From Verrucomicrobiaceae bacterium (GTDB lineage Bacteria; Verrucomicrobiota; Verrucomicrobiae; Verrucomicrobiales; Akkermansiaceae): 5,071 bases of DNA. This document shows positions 1 to 5,071 of the stretch, one piece after another (the stretch's first letter is position 1; each line of letters starts with the position of its first letter). The stretch lies in contig CANBTO010000430.1 of assembly GCA_947372405.1 (NCBI GenBank), positions 1 to 5,071 of the forward strand, read 5' to 3'. The position numbers were made by a program, and so were the translations under genes. The notes below the pieces were generated by a model. That model was not told the origin of the DNA. It saw only the letters and a list, made by a program, of their open reading frames with translations, and did no database searches.

Positions 1-677
1 AAATCCTTGGCCCGGACCGCCTCATCATAGCGGCGCTTGAGATCGGCGTAGTCATCGGCGGAGGCCCCCGTGGTCATAGTCCGCATTTTCTCCTTAGCGT
101 CGGCTAGCTCTGCGGAAATGGCATCGCGCTGAGCCTTCGCATCCGCTAGATCGCGCCGGAGCAGGTCCGAGTCCGAGCCGCTGACCAAAGCACGCTGGAG
201 ATCGTCTTGAAGCCGCTTGCATTCCGAGGCGAGGCTTTGGCGGATTTGCTCGGAGCGCAGGATTTCAGCATTTCTCGCAGAGACTTCACCGTCTTTTTCC
301 GCAAGTAATTTCTGATAGCTACCTGCCAGACCGACCAAAGAATCCGCGTCCTTTTTCAGCCGGGCCGCGATGTCCTCGATCGGCTCGGAACTGCCTTCGA
401 GCGGTCGCAGCCCCATCGCTACGCGCTCACGGTTGTATTCGTTGCCGAGTGCGCTGAGTTCCGCTTTGGTCTTCGCCAAATCGGGGTCGATGTCCGGCGC
501 AGGTGGTGAGCCGATTTTCAACGCCATTACAATCAACACGCCTAACAAAGCAATGATCACGAAAGCCAGAGCGACCGCTGGCGGGATGTTGGGTTTCGCG
601 GGCGTCCCGGCGGCGAGCTGTTGGGTGTCCGATCCCGGGGACGGGTGATTAGGTTCTGGCGATTGCGCATCCGACAT
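1..677 (-). CDS. Single-pass membrane coiled-coil protein, N-terminal part (cut by window edge)
   Basis: The reading frame opens at ATG 677-675 and stays open for 225 codons to the window edge, so the C-terminus is missing. Residues 1-31 are polar and rich in Pro, Ser and Gln. Residues about 32-53 form one strongly hydrophobic membrane segment (PPAVALAFVIIALLGVLIVM), followed by a Pro-rich linker. From about residue 68 to the edge the protein is highly charged and Ala/Leu/Glu/Lys-rich, typical of a long alpha-helical coiled coil (for example KAELSALGNEYNRERVAMG and LADAKAQRDAISAELADAKE). There is no cleavable signal, so an inner-membrane anchor with a periplasmic helical rod is likely. The start lies 47 bases after the HAD phosphatase stop with no Shine-Dalgarno sequence; no other in-frame start exists before the membrane segment. 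The family is not recognised. A domain beyond the edge, such as an OmpA-like or other envelope module, may define its role but cannot be seen. Confidence 0.8.
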   Translation of the reverse strand, partial: MSDAQSPEPNHPSPGSDTQQLAAGTPAKPNIPPAVALAFVIIALLGVLIVMALKIGSPPAPDIDPDLAKTKAELSALGNEYNRERVAMGLRPLEGSSEPIEDIAARLKKDADSLVGLAGSYQKLLAEKDGEVSARNAEILRSEQIRQSLASECKRLQDDLQRALVSGSDSDLLRRDLADAKAQRDAISAELADAKEKMRTMTTGASADDYADLKRRYDEAVRAKD

Positions 678-692
678 GCGGGAGGTTGCCCA

Positions 693-719
693 CTCCGGCC
701 CGGCGCTGTCAACCCGGAG
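693..719. repeat. Short inverted repeat in the gap between the HAD gene and the coiled-coil gene
   Basis: CTCCGG (693-698) and CCGGAG (714-719) form a 6-base perfect inverted repeat around a 15-base GC-rich loop. It lies 16 to 42 bases upstream of the ATG at 677. It has no T-run after it in the direction of transcription, so it is not a standard intrinsic terminator. In a GC-rich gap a repeat of this size can arise by chance. Confidence 0.3.
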
Positions 720-724
720 CTTGC

Positions 725-1360
725 TCATTGCTCGCTCAGCAGGCGCAGGAAATCGGTAGGTTGGTCGAAGAGATAATTCGGTTTGGAGGCGGCGAGCGAC
801 TCGCGGGAATTGAAACCCCAAGTGACAGCAGCGATGGGGATGCCGGCCTTTTGCGAAGCCTTCACGTCGCGTATTTCATCGCCGACATACAGCATTTCCT
901 CCGGGCGCAGGGAAAACGTCTTGCGGATGGCCTTGAGGTGCTTCGATTTTCCGGTGAGCTTGGAGGTCGAGGAAATGAAGTCGAACTGCTCGCGCAGGCC
1001 GTGGGTTTTCAGGAAAAGATCGACGTTGGCGGTGGCGTTGGACGTCAGAATCCCGAAACTGCGAACGTGTCGGCGCAGCTCGACCAGCACCTCGCTCATA
1101 CCGGGGATCAACTGAAGTTGTGTGATATTTCCCCGCATCATGCCGGTGCCTCTGGTGATCAGGGCGGGCACGCGGCGCTTGGGAATATTAAGGTGGACGA
1201 GCAATTCCTTGAGCGACAGGTGGCGGAGATGGTTTAGTTCCTCCTCGGCCACCTCACGAATGCCGTAGTCCGGGGCGATGCGGTTGAAGATCAGTCGCGT
1301 CTCGCCAAGGGTATCGGCAATGGTGCCGTCAAAATCAAAAACCAGGGTTTTGTAGTTCAT
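725..1360 (-). CDS. HAD-family hydrolase, phosphoglycolate phosphatase-like
   Basis: A 211-residue haloacid dehalogenase-superfamily phosphatase. Motif I is at the N-terminus (FDFDGT, residues 8-13: nucleophile D9, acid/base D11). Motif II is LTSNA (105-109), the likely motif III lysine is K138 in GKSKHLK, and motif IV is VGDEIRD (159-165, D161 and D165 as probable Mg2+ ligands). An alpha-helical C1-type cap fits between motifs I and II (about residues 15-85). The C-terminal AVTWGFNSRESL and PNYLFDQPTDFLRLL resemble phosphoglycolate phosphatase-like proteins, which release phosphate from 2-phosphoglycolate or other small phosphoesters; the exact substrate cannot be read from sequence. The frame extends upstream to 1501 into tsaD, but I place the start at ATG 1360: it immediately precedes motif I, has a strong ribosome site 7 bases upstream, and leaves a 32-base gap after tsaD instead of a long overlap. 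Probably cytoplasmic and cotranscribed with tsaD. Confidence 0.9.
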   Translation of the reverse strand: MNYKTLVFDFDGTIADTLGETRLIFNRIAPDYGIREVAEEELNHLRHLSLKELLVHLNIPKRRVPALITRGTGMMRGNITQLQLIPGMSEVLVELRRHVRSFGILTSNATANVDLFLKTHGLREQFDFISSTSKLTGKSKHLKAIRKTFSLRPEEMLYVGDEIRDVKASQKAGIPIAAVTWGFNSRESLAASKPNYLFDQPTDFLRLLSEQ

Positions 1361-1367
1361 CTTGATG

Positions 1368-1374
1368 CTCCTTT
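1368..1374 (-). promoter_or_regulatory. Shine-Dalgarno site of the HAD phosphatase
   Basis: On the minus strand AAAGGAG lies 7 bases before ATG 1360, a textbook ribosome binding site. It decides the start over the longer upstream reading frame that would begin inside tsaD. It is the only strong Shine-Dalgarno sequence in front of a complete gene in this window. Confidence 0.85.
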
Positions 1375-1392
1375 CAATCAGATGGAGAAAAT

Positions 1393-2412
1393 TTAGACCA
1401 GCGGCAAATTCGGGTGAATGTCCCCGTCCAAGGGTGAACACTCGCCCGCTAGATGCCGCAGCAGGGCGGCGAAGGCAATCATCGCTGCATTGTCCGTGCA
1501 AAGCTCAGGCGGAGCGACAGAAATCTTCATCCCCTCGCCTTCAACGGCGGCGTGAAAGGCCGCGCGCAAGGCCCGGTTCAGACTGACTCCGCCGGATAGG
1601 GCGATGTGCTGGCGCTCCGCTTGTTGCGCCGCGCGTAGGGTTTTCCGCACGAGAATTTCGATCACCGCCTGCTGAAATGAGGCAGCCACATCCGCCACGG
1701 AAAAAATGCCCGATTCACGCTGCAAGGTGTAGAGCACCGCCGTTTTCAGGCCCGAGAACGAGAAATCCAAGTGCGGTTCGTGCAGCATCGAGCGGGGAAA
1801 ATCATAGGCGAAAGGATTTCCAGTCAGGGCGATTTTTTCAATCTCCGGGCCACCCGGATACGGCAGGCCTAACATTTTCCCCACTTTGTCGTAAGCCTCA
1901 CCGGCGGCATCATCACGGGTGCTGCCTAGTTTCCGATAGACTCCCGGACCCTCGACATCCAGCAGCAGCGTGTGTCCGCCAGAAACGATCAGCGCGACAT
2001 GCGGCGGCACGGATGTTAGGTCGAGAAACGGCGAGAGCAGATGACCTTCGAGATGATTGATACCGAGAAATGGCCGGTTGAGCGCGCAGGCCATGCCCTT
2101 CGCCGCCGTGCTGCCGATCAACAGCGAGGACGCAAGGCCTGGGCCGGTCGTGGCGGCGAAAGCGTCGATTTCCCCCATCTCCACCCCGGCGTCCCGCAGC
2201 GCTTTTTCGACCAGCCCACGCAAATGCAGCGAGTGATTGCGCGAAGCGAGTTCCGGCACCACGCCGCCATGTTCACGGTGCAGCGCGAGCTGTGAGGAAA
2301 CTTCCGAGGCGAGCACCTCCGCCGCCTGTCCCGTCGCGCCACGCATGATCGCCACCGCGGTTTCATCGCAGGAAGATTCGATCGCCAGGAGCAGTGCCAC
2401 GCGCGGGTTCAT
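1393..2412 (-). CDS. tsaD: tRNA N6-adenosine threonylcarbamoyltransferase TsaD
   Basis: TsaD (Kae1/YgjD/Gcp family) transfers the threonylcarbamoyl group from threonylcarbamoyl-AMP to A37 of tRNAs reading ANN codons, giving t6A; in bacteria it works with TsaB and TsaE, while TsaC makes the intermediate. None of these partners is in the window. The 339-residue protein has the ASKHA-fold hallmarks: IESSCDET (11-18), HLEGH (120-124, metal ligands H120 and H124), SGGHT (144-148), GEAYDKVGKMLGL (171-183), FSFSGLKTA (218-225 region), SGGVSLN (273-279) and CTDNAAMIA (305-313, with D307 the likely third metal ligand). Length matches the usual 335-345 residues. I chose ATG 2412, 40 bases after the ygfZ stop, because it puts the first beta strand and IESSCDET at the normal distance from the N-terminus. 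An in-frame ATG at 2439 would add nine residues (MRVFAPASA); neither has a Shine-Dalgarno site. Expected to be essential or nearly so, and cytoplasmic. Confidence 0.97.
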   Translation of the reverse strand: MNPRVALLLAIESSCDETAVAIMRGATGQAAEVLASEVSSQLALHREHGGVVPELASRNHSLHLRGLVEKALRDAGVEMGEIDAFAATTGPGLASSLLIGSTAAKGMACALNRPFLGINHLEGHLLSPFLDLTSVPPHVALIVSGGHTLLLDVEGPGVYRKLGSTRDDAAGEAYDKVGKMLGLPYPGGPEIEKIALTGNPFAYDFPRSMLHEPHLDFSFSGLKTAVLYTLQRESGIFSVADVAASFQQAVIEILVRKTLRAAQQAERQHIALSGGVSLNRALRAAFHAAVEGEGMKISVAPPELCTDNAAMIAFAALLRHLAGECSPLDGDIHPNLPLV

Positions 2413-2452
2413 AGCGGAAGCAGGCGCGAACACCCGCATAAAAAAATCGTAG

Positions 2453-3286
2453 TTAGAGGATGCCCACAGGATACACCTCACCATCCGCCGCCTTGAAAAA
2501 CAAGTCCCCGGCCCCGCGTTTCACATAGCCGAGGGTATGGCGCACACCCTCGTTGGCGATTGGGGAAACGCTGGTCACCACTCCCGCCGAGTTTTCGAGC
2601 GGCCCCGGCACCACTGGAATTTCCGCGTTGAAAATGAAGCGGGTGAGCCGCCGGTTCACCTTGCCCGCCGATTTGATCCGGGAAATGACTTCCTGCCCGA
2701 CATAGCAGCCCTTGTTGTAGGAAATATCCGTGGCCTCTAGCAGGGCTTCCGGTGGCAGCATACCCTCGATCAGCTCACTGCCCCATGCGGGGATTCCGTT
2801 AGCAATCCGCAGGGCCTCCAGCGCGTCACCTTCCAGCACGGGGATTTCAGCGGGAAATTCCACTGTTAATCTAGCAGGAACCCACCAATCCGTCCCAGCC
2901 ATCCCATAACGATTCGACCCCCGCGCAATCACTCCCACTGGTGCTTCCGGCATGGGACCGGTGAAATGGAATAATCCATATCTCCCAGTTAGATCGGAGA
3001 CTTCCACGTCATCCGCGATGAGATAGCGAGTTAGGCGGGCTTCAAAATCTGCCGCACGATCGGTGGGGCAAGAGATCCACAACGCGCCGTCGCCGGAATC
3101 ACTAACCGTCACGCGGAATTGCAATTTCCCTTTCGCATCCGTCACGCAGGAGGGCAGCGAAATTTTCCCACCCGCCACGCGGCGCACGTCCTGGGTGAGT
3201 TGGCCGTTGAGAAAGCGGACTGCATCCGGACCGCGAAATTCCAACAAGGCCGGATTACCGAGGTCGATCCGTTGGATTTCGCTCAC
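2453..3286 (-). CDS. ygfZ: YgfZ/GcvT-like folate-binding protein (Fe-S enzyme maintenance)
   Basis: A 277-residue COG0354 protein related to the glycine cleavage T protein. The diagnostic signature KGCYVGQE is complete (192-199, conserved Cys194), followed by ISRIKSAGKVNRRL. Other family blocks are FLNGQLTQDV (25-34), the region NGIPAWGSELIEGMLPPE (163-180), and a C-terminal GcvT-like beta domain containing LGYVKRG (252-258). In E. coli YgfZ binds tetrahydrofolate and supports assembly or repair of certain Fe-S enzymes, including the tRNA methylthiotransferase MiaB; the signature cysteine is needed there. The start codon is GTG (3286-3284), overlapping the dehydrogenase stop as GTGA, with no Shine-Dalgarno sequence, so translation is probably coupled. 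Length is slightly below the 326-residue E. coli protein, as is common for the shorter bacterial and mitochondrial (IBA57-like) members. The alternative, a true aminomethyltransferase GcvT, is unlikely because that is longer, lacks KGCYxGQE, and no other glycine cleavage genes are present. Confidence 0.93.
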   Translation of the reverse strand: MSEIQRIDLGNPALLEFRGPDAVRFLNGQLTQDVRRVAGGKISLPSCVTDAKGKLQFRVTVSDSGDGALWISCPTDRAADFEARLTRYLIADDVEVSDLTGRYGLFHFTGPMPEAPVGVIARGSNRYGMAGTDWWVPARLTVEFPAEIPVLEGDALEALRIANGIPAWGSELIEGMLPPEALLEATDISYNKGCYVGQEVISRIKSAGKVNRRLTRFIFNAEIPVVPGPLENSAGVVTSVSPIANEGVRHTLGYVKRGAGDLFFKAADGEVYPVGIL

Positions 3287-4137
3287 GTCGGAAACAGATA
3301 GGGTTTCACCACCGCTGAGTAATCCAGTTCACCTAAGCCGGCGGCGTTCAGGTCTTCCATCCGCTGCGAAACGGCGGTGATCGCGGGTGTTTCCAAGCCG
3401 GCGGCCGCCGCCAGAATCAGCATGTAGCGACTGTCTTTGAGCATGTTAGAAAGTGAGAAATGGGTCTCGAAATTTCCTTCAACCATCGTCGGCAGTTTCA
3501 TGCCAGTGAGCACCGAGGCTCCCGCGCCTTGGGCGACCGCGGCGACCATGCAGTCTGCAGGAATCCCGTGGCTGGCCGCGATGGCGAGCGCTTCCGCCAG
3601 CGCCTGCACCGTGCAGGCCGAAACCAGATTGGTGGCGAGTTTGACCACCGTGGCGGCTCCGATTGCGCCACAGTATAACTGCCCCTTGCTCGTGACTGCT
3701 AGATAATCACCCAGTTCATCAACCAGCGAAGTATCACCGCCGATGTAATATAGCAATTTCCCAGCGGCTGCCGCCTCCTTGCTGCCGGTGAAGGGCACGT
3801 CGAGAAACCGACAGGCGCGGGTGAGGCAGATTTTATCCAACCAGAGCGTCGTTTCCAGATCCAAAGTCGCGTGGTTGAGGATAATCTGACCGGGTTCGAG
3901 CAGCGATTCGATCCGCCCGACCGTTTGCCTAATTGCCGCCGCGTCTTTCAGATAGATCGAGATGATGTCCGCCCCGGTAACGGCGGCCTCGGGCGTCTCC
4001 GCCTCGCCGGGCAACCCTTTGGGCGTGCGATTCCAACAACTCACTTGCCAACCAGCGTCGCGCAGTCGTCCCACCGCACGCGAGCCGATGATGCCGAGGC
4101 CGAGCACCGCGATCCGGGATTCTGCAGGGGCGATCAT
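3283..4137 (-). CDS. NAD(P)-dependent beta-hydroxyacid dehydrogenase, glyoxylate/succinic semialdehyde reductase type
   Basis: A 284-residue member of the 3-hydroxyisobutyrate dehydrogenase-related family. The N-terminal Rossmann fold has GLGIIG (13-18); NRT (36-38) at the end of the second strand suggests NADP(H) preference. The substrate-binding segment is DVPFTGSKEAAAAGKL (113-128), the catalytic lysine is K166 in VVKLATNLV, and the C-terminal helical domain has the family's KD pair (K234, D235 in MLKDSRYM). The GSKxxAxxGxL form of the substrate segment is the one seen in glyoxylate/succinic semialdehyde reductases rather than the SGG form of 3-hydroxyisobutyrate and tartronate semialdehyde enzymes. 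A likely reaction is reduction of glyoxylate to glycolate or succinic semialdehyde to 4-hydroxybutyrate, but specificity is inferred. ATG 4137 overlaps the stop of the upstream exported protein by four bases (ATGA), and its own stop overlaps the ygfZ GTG, so it sits in a coupled trio. Cytoplasmic; no Shine-Dalgarno sequence. Confidence 0.9.
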   Translation of the reverse strand: MIAPAESRIAVLGLGIIGSRAVGRLRDAGWQVSCWNRTPKGLPGEAETPEAAVTGADIISIYLKDAAAIRQTVGRIESLLEPGQIILNHATLDLETTLWLDKICLTRACRFLDVPFTGSKEAAAAGKLLYYIGGDTSLVDELGDYLAVTSKGQLYCGAIGAATVVKLATNLVSACTVQALAEALAIAASHGIPADCMVAAVAQGAGASVLTGMKLPTMVEGNFETHFSLSNMLKDSRYMLILAAAAGLETPAITAVSQRMEDLNAAGLGELDYSAVVKPYLFPT

Positions 4138-4952
4138 TGTTGACGCTGAAGTGCGAGTTCCACCAACTTCGCGGCCTGCTTGCGGAGGTCCGCCATCATC
4201 GGCACCGTCGGATCCTCGCCATCCTTCAAGACCATCTCCGTCCGGAGGCCGGCTAACAGATCACGCATGGCGAGGTAGTTCGGGCGTTCGGAAATTTTCG
4301 GTTCCAGCCCGGCGACCGACTCGGTGTAATAGTCCGCGATGTCCTCACGCATGACCTTGCGGGCGCGCTCCACGGAAAATTGTTTGTCCACCGCCACGGT
4401 CGAAACCTCAAGCGCGCGAATCCAACCGCCGAGCGAAATCAGGTGCGCCAGATCCGCATCGCGCAGGGAAACCAATTCCGCCTCCACATCGTGCTGGGTG
4501 GCGGTTAGTTCCTTTTTCAACTGCGCCACATCATTCTTCTTCGCCGCATCTAGCAATCCTGCGGCATGGCGGTTCACGCGATCTCCCGCGCCCAGGGCCT
4601 TGCCATAGCGAGTTAGATCTTTAGCCATATTCGGCACCTGATCCAACTGCTGGGCCTGCACTAGCAGAAATCCGTCGGCGATGAGAAAGCCCAGCTCGAT
4701 CGCCAGGTCCGCCCGATCCTGCGCCATCCGCGCCGGCATTTTTCGCGGCACTTCCGCGATCGGCATCAGAAATTGCAAGGTGTCGAACAATTTTGAAATC
4801 GAGGGCGCGGTGAACTCGTTGACCGCCAACTCTTCGCGGACGTGTGGATCATCAACCAAGTCCTTGGGAATCACTCCTTTTGGTTCCTCGGCCCCAAGCG
4901 GAACCGATAATGCGGAGAAGGCCACGAGCAGGCAGGTGCGACTGAATTTCAC
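4134..4952 (-). CDS. Exported alpha-helical hypothetical protein
   Basis: I do not recognise a named function. From GTG 4952 the product has 272 residues. It begins with a classic Sec signal peptide: MKFSR, a hydrophobic core (TCLLVAFSALSVPL, 6-19), and a probable cleavage after LGA (19-21) before EEPK; there is no lipobox cysteine. The mature protein has no further membrane segment and is predicted almost all helical. Notable blocks are ADLAIELGFLIADGFLLVQA (81-100), LRDADLAHLISLGGWIRALE (163-182) and a Lys/Arg/Glu-rich C-terminus. The frame also opens further upstream at TTG 4994, adding 14 residues (RIAERARQCQTSVV), but that would bury the signal peptide, so GTG is preferred; neither start has a well-placed ribosome site. 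Its stop overlaps the dehydrogenase start (ATGA), so the two are probably coexpressed although one acts outside the cytoplasm. From memory, similar proteins occur in Verrucomicrobiota as hypothetical proteins. Confidence 0.85.
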   Translation of the reverse strand: MKFSRTCLLVAFSALSVPLGAEEPKGVIPKDLVDDPHVREELAVNEFTAPSISKLFDTLQFLMPIAEVPRKMPARMAQDRADLAIELGFLIADGFLLVQAQQLDQVPNMAKDLTRYGKALGAGDRVNRHAAGLLDAAKKNDVAQLKKELTATQHDVEAELVSLRDADLAHLISLGGWIRALEVSTVAVDKQFSVERARKVMREDIADYYTESVAGLEPKISERPNYLAMRDLLAGLRTEMVLKDGEDPTVPMMADLRKQAAKLVELALQRQQ

Positions 4953-4966
4953 GACCGAAGTCTGAC

Positions 4967-4988
4967 ATTGCCGGGCACGTTCGGCAAT
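4967..4988. repeat. Inverted repeat (hairpin) in the leader of the exported-protein gene
   Basis: ATTGCCG (4967-4973) and CGGCAAT (4982-4988) are a perfect 7-base inverted repeat around an 8-base spacer (GGCACGTT). It ends 14 bases before the preferred GTG start at 4952, in the only intergenic gap at the head of the coupled trio. As RNA it would form a stable hairpin next to the ribosome site; as DNA it could be a dyad operator. No T-run follows it, so it is not a canonical terminator. Confidence 0.45.
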
Positions 4989-5004
4989 CCGCAAAATTCG
5001 CGGA
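4988..5004. repeat. Second short inverted repeat abutting the first
   Basis: TCCGC (4988-4992) and GCGGA (5000-5004) form a 5-base inverted repeat around an AT-rich 7-base loop, sharing base 4988 with the neighbouring hairpin. It sits just after the stop codon of the upstream gene (5016). On the minus strand the T-run comes before the stem, not after it, so it does not act as a standard terminator for the minus-strand genes. Weak on its own. Confidence 0.3.
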
Positions 5005-5015
5005 AAAATCCCTCT

Positions 5016-5071
5016 TCACTTCCCATACCCGGTCGCCTCGGCCAATTCCTTATGCAGCTCGACCGCGATCA
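5016..5071 (-). CDS. C-terminal end of an unidentified protein (cut by window edge)
   Basis: On the minus strand a reading frame enters from the right edge and ends at TGA 5018-5016. The visible tail is IAVELHKELAEATGYGK, an amphipathic helix with a Lys end, which looks like a genuine protein C-terminus. It is followed by a 63-base gap before the GTG of the exported protein, in the same direction. Too short to assign; it could belong to the same transcription unit. The other two minus-strand frames in this short stretch cannot be excluded from sequence alone. Confidence 0.55.
   Translation of the reverse strand, partial: IAVELHKELAEATGYGK

Noticed and set aside
678..724. TTGACA on the minus strand as a -35 promoter element for the coiled-coil gene
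   Set aside because: No acceptable -10 hexamer lies at 16-18 bases spacing (the sequence there is GC-rich), and the element sits too close to the ATG.
686..1237. A 183-codon open frame on the plus strand opposite the HAD phosphatase
   Set aside because: It lies antisense to a gene whose catalytic motifs are all intact, its product resembles no family I know, and GC-rich genes commonly create such open antisense frames.
1361..1501. 47-residue N-terminal extension of the HAD protein starting inside tsaD
   Set aside because: HAD proteins begin within a few residues of motif I, the extension lies within tsaD coding sequence, and a strong ribosome site precedes ATG 1360.
2413..2484. Longer TsaD start at 2484 within the end of ygfZ
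   Set aside because: It would overlap ygfZ by about 32 bases and add 24 residues with no match to the usual TsaD N-terminus.
3962..4354. Plus-strand open frame of 130 codons across the dehydrogenase start and the exported-protein end
   Set aside because: Its product is Pro/Ser/Arg-rich low-complexity sequence and it crosses two well-supported minus-strand genes; it is a shadow.
1..5071. Mobile element, CRISPR array, defence island or novel multi-gene system
   Set aside because: No transposase, integrase, terminal or direct repeats, tRNA or toxin-antitoxin-like pair is visible; the genes are recognisable housekeeping and metabolic families plus two unassigned proteins.

Overview
The window is a compact stretch of bacterial chromosome in which every supportable gene lies on the minus strand, so transcription runs from high to low coordinates. 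It holds five complete genes and two cut by the window edges. Reading in the direction of transcription: the last 17 codons of an unidentified protein (5071-5016); an exported hypothetical protein (4952-4134); an NAD(P)-dependent beta-hydroxyacid dehydrogenase of the glyoxylate/succinic semialdehyde reductase type (4137-3283); a YgfZ/GcvT-like folate-binding protein linked to Fe-S enzyme maintenance (3286-2453); TsaD, the catalytic subunit for the universal tRNA t6A37 modification (2412-1393); a HAD-family phosphatase resembling phosphoglycolate phosphatase (1360-725); and the N-terminal 225 codons of a single-pass membrane coiled-coil protein that leaves the window on the left.

The layout suggests one operon. 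The exported protein, dehydrogenase and ygfZ are joined by two 4-base stop/start overlaps (ATGA and GTGA), a sign of translational coupling. The ygfZ-tsaD, tsaD-HAD and HAD-coiled-coil gaps are about 40, 32 and 47 bases. No gene-free stretch exceeds 63 bases, and I see no tRNA, rRNA, CRISPR array, insertion sequence, convincing promoter or intrinsic terminator.

The sequence is moderately GC-rich, most starts lack a Shine-Dalgarno sequence, and the exported hypothetical protein looks like a family I associate with Verrucomicrobiota. That makes a verrucomicrobial source my best guess, but nothing here is diagnostic.

Functionally this is a housekeeping and metabolic neighbourhood. TsaD and YgfZ both bear on tRNA position A37 (YgfZ through its known support of the Fe-S enzyme MiaB). 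The dehydrogenase and HAD phosphatase could meet at glycolate/glyoxylate, but that is inference. I found no sign of a new defence, mobile or otherwise exotic system. The items most worth a second look are the unassigned exported protein, the paired hairpins in its leader, and the truncated membrane coiled-coil protein.
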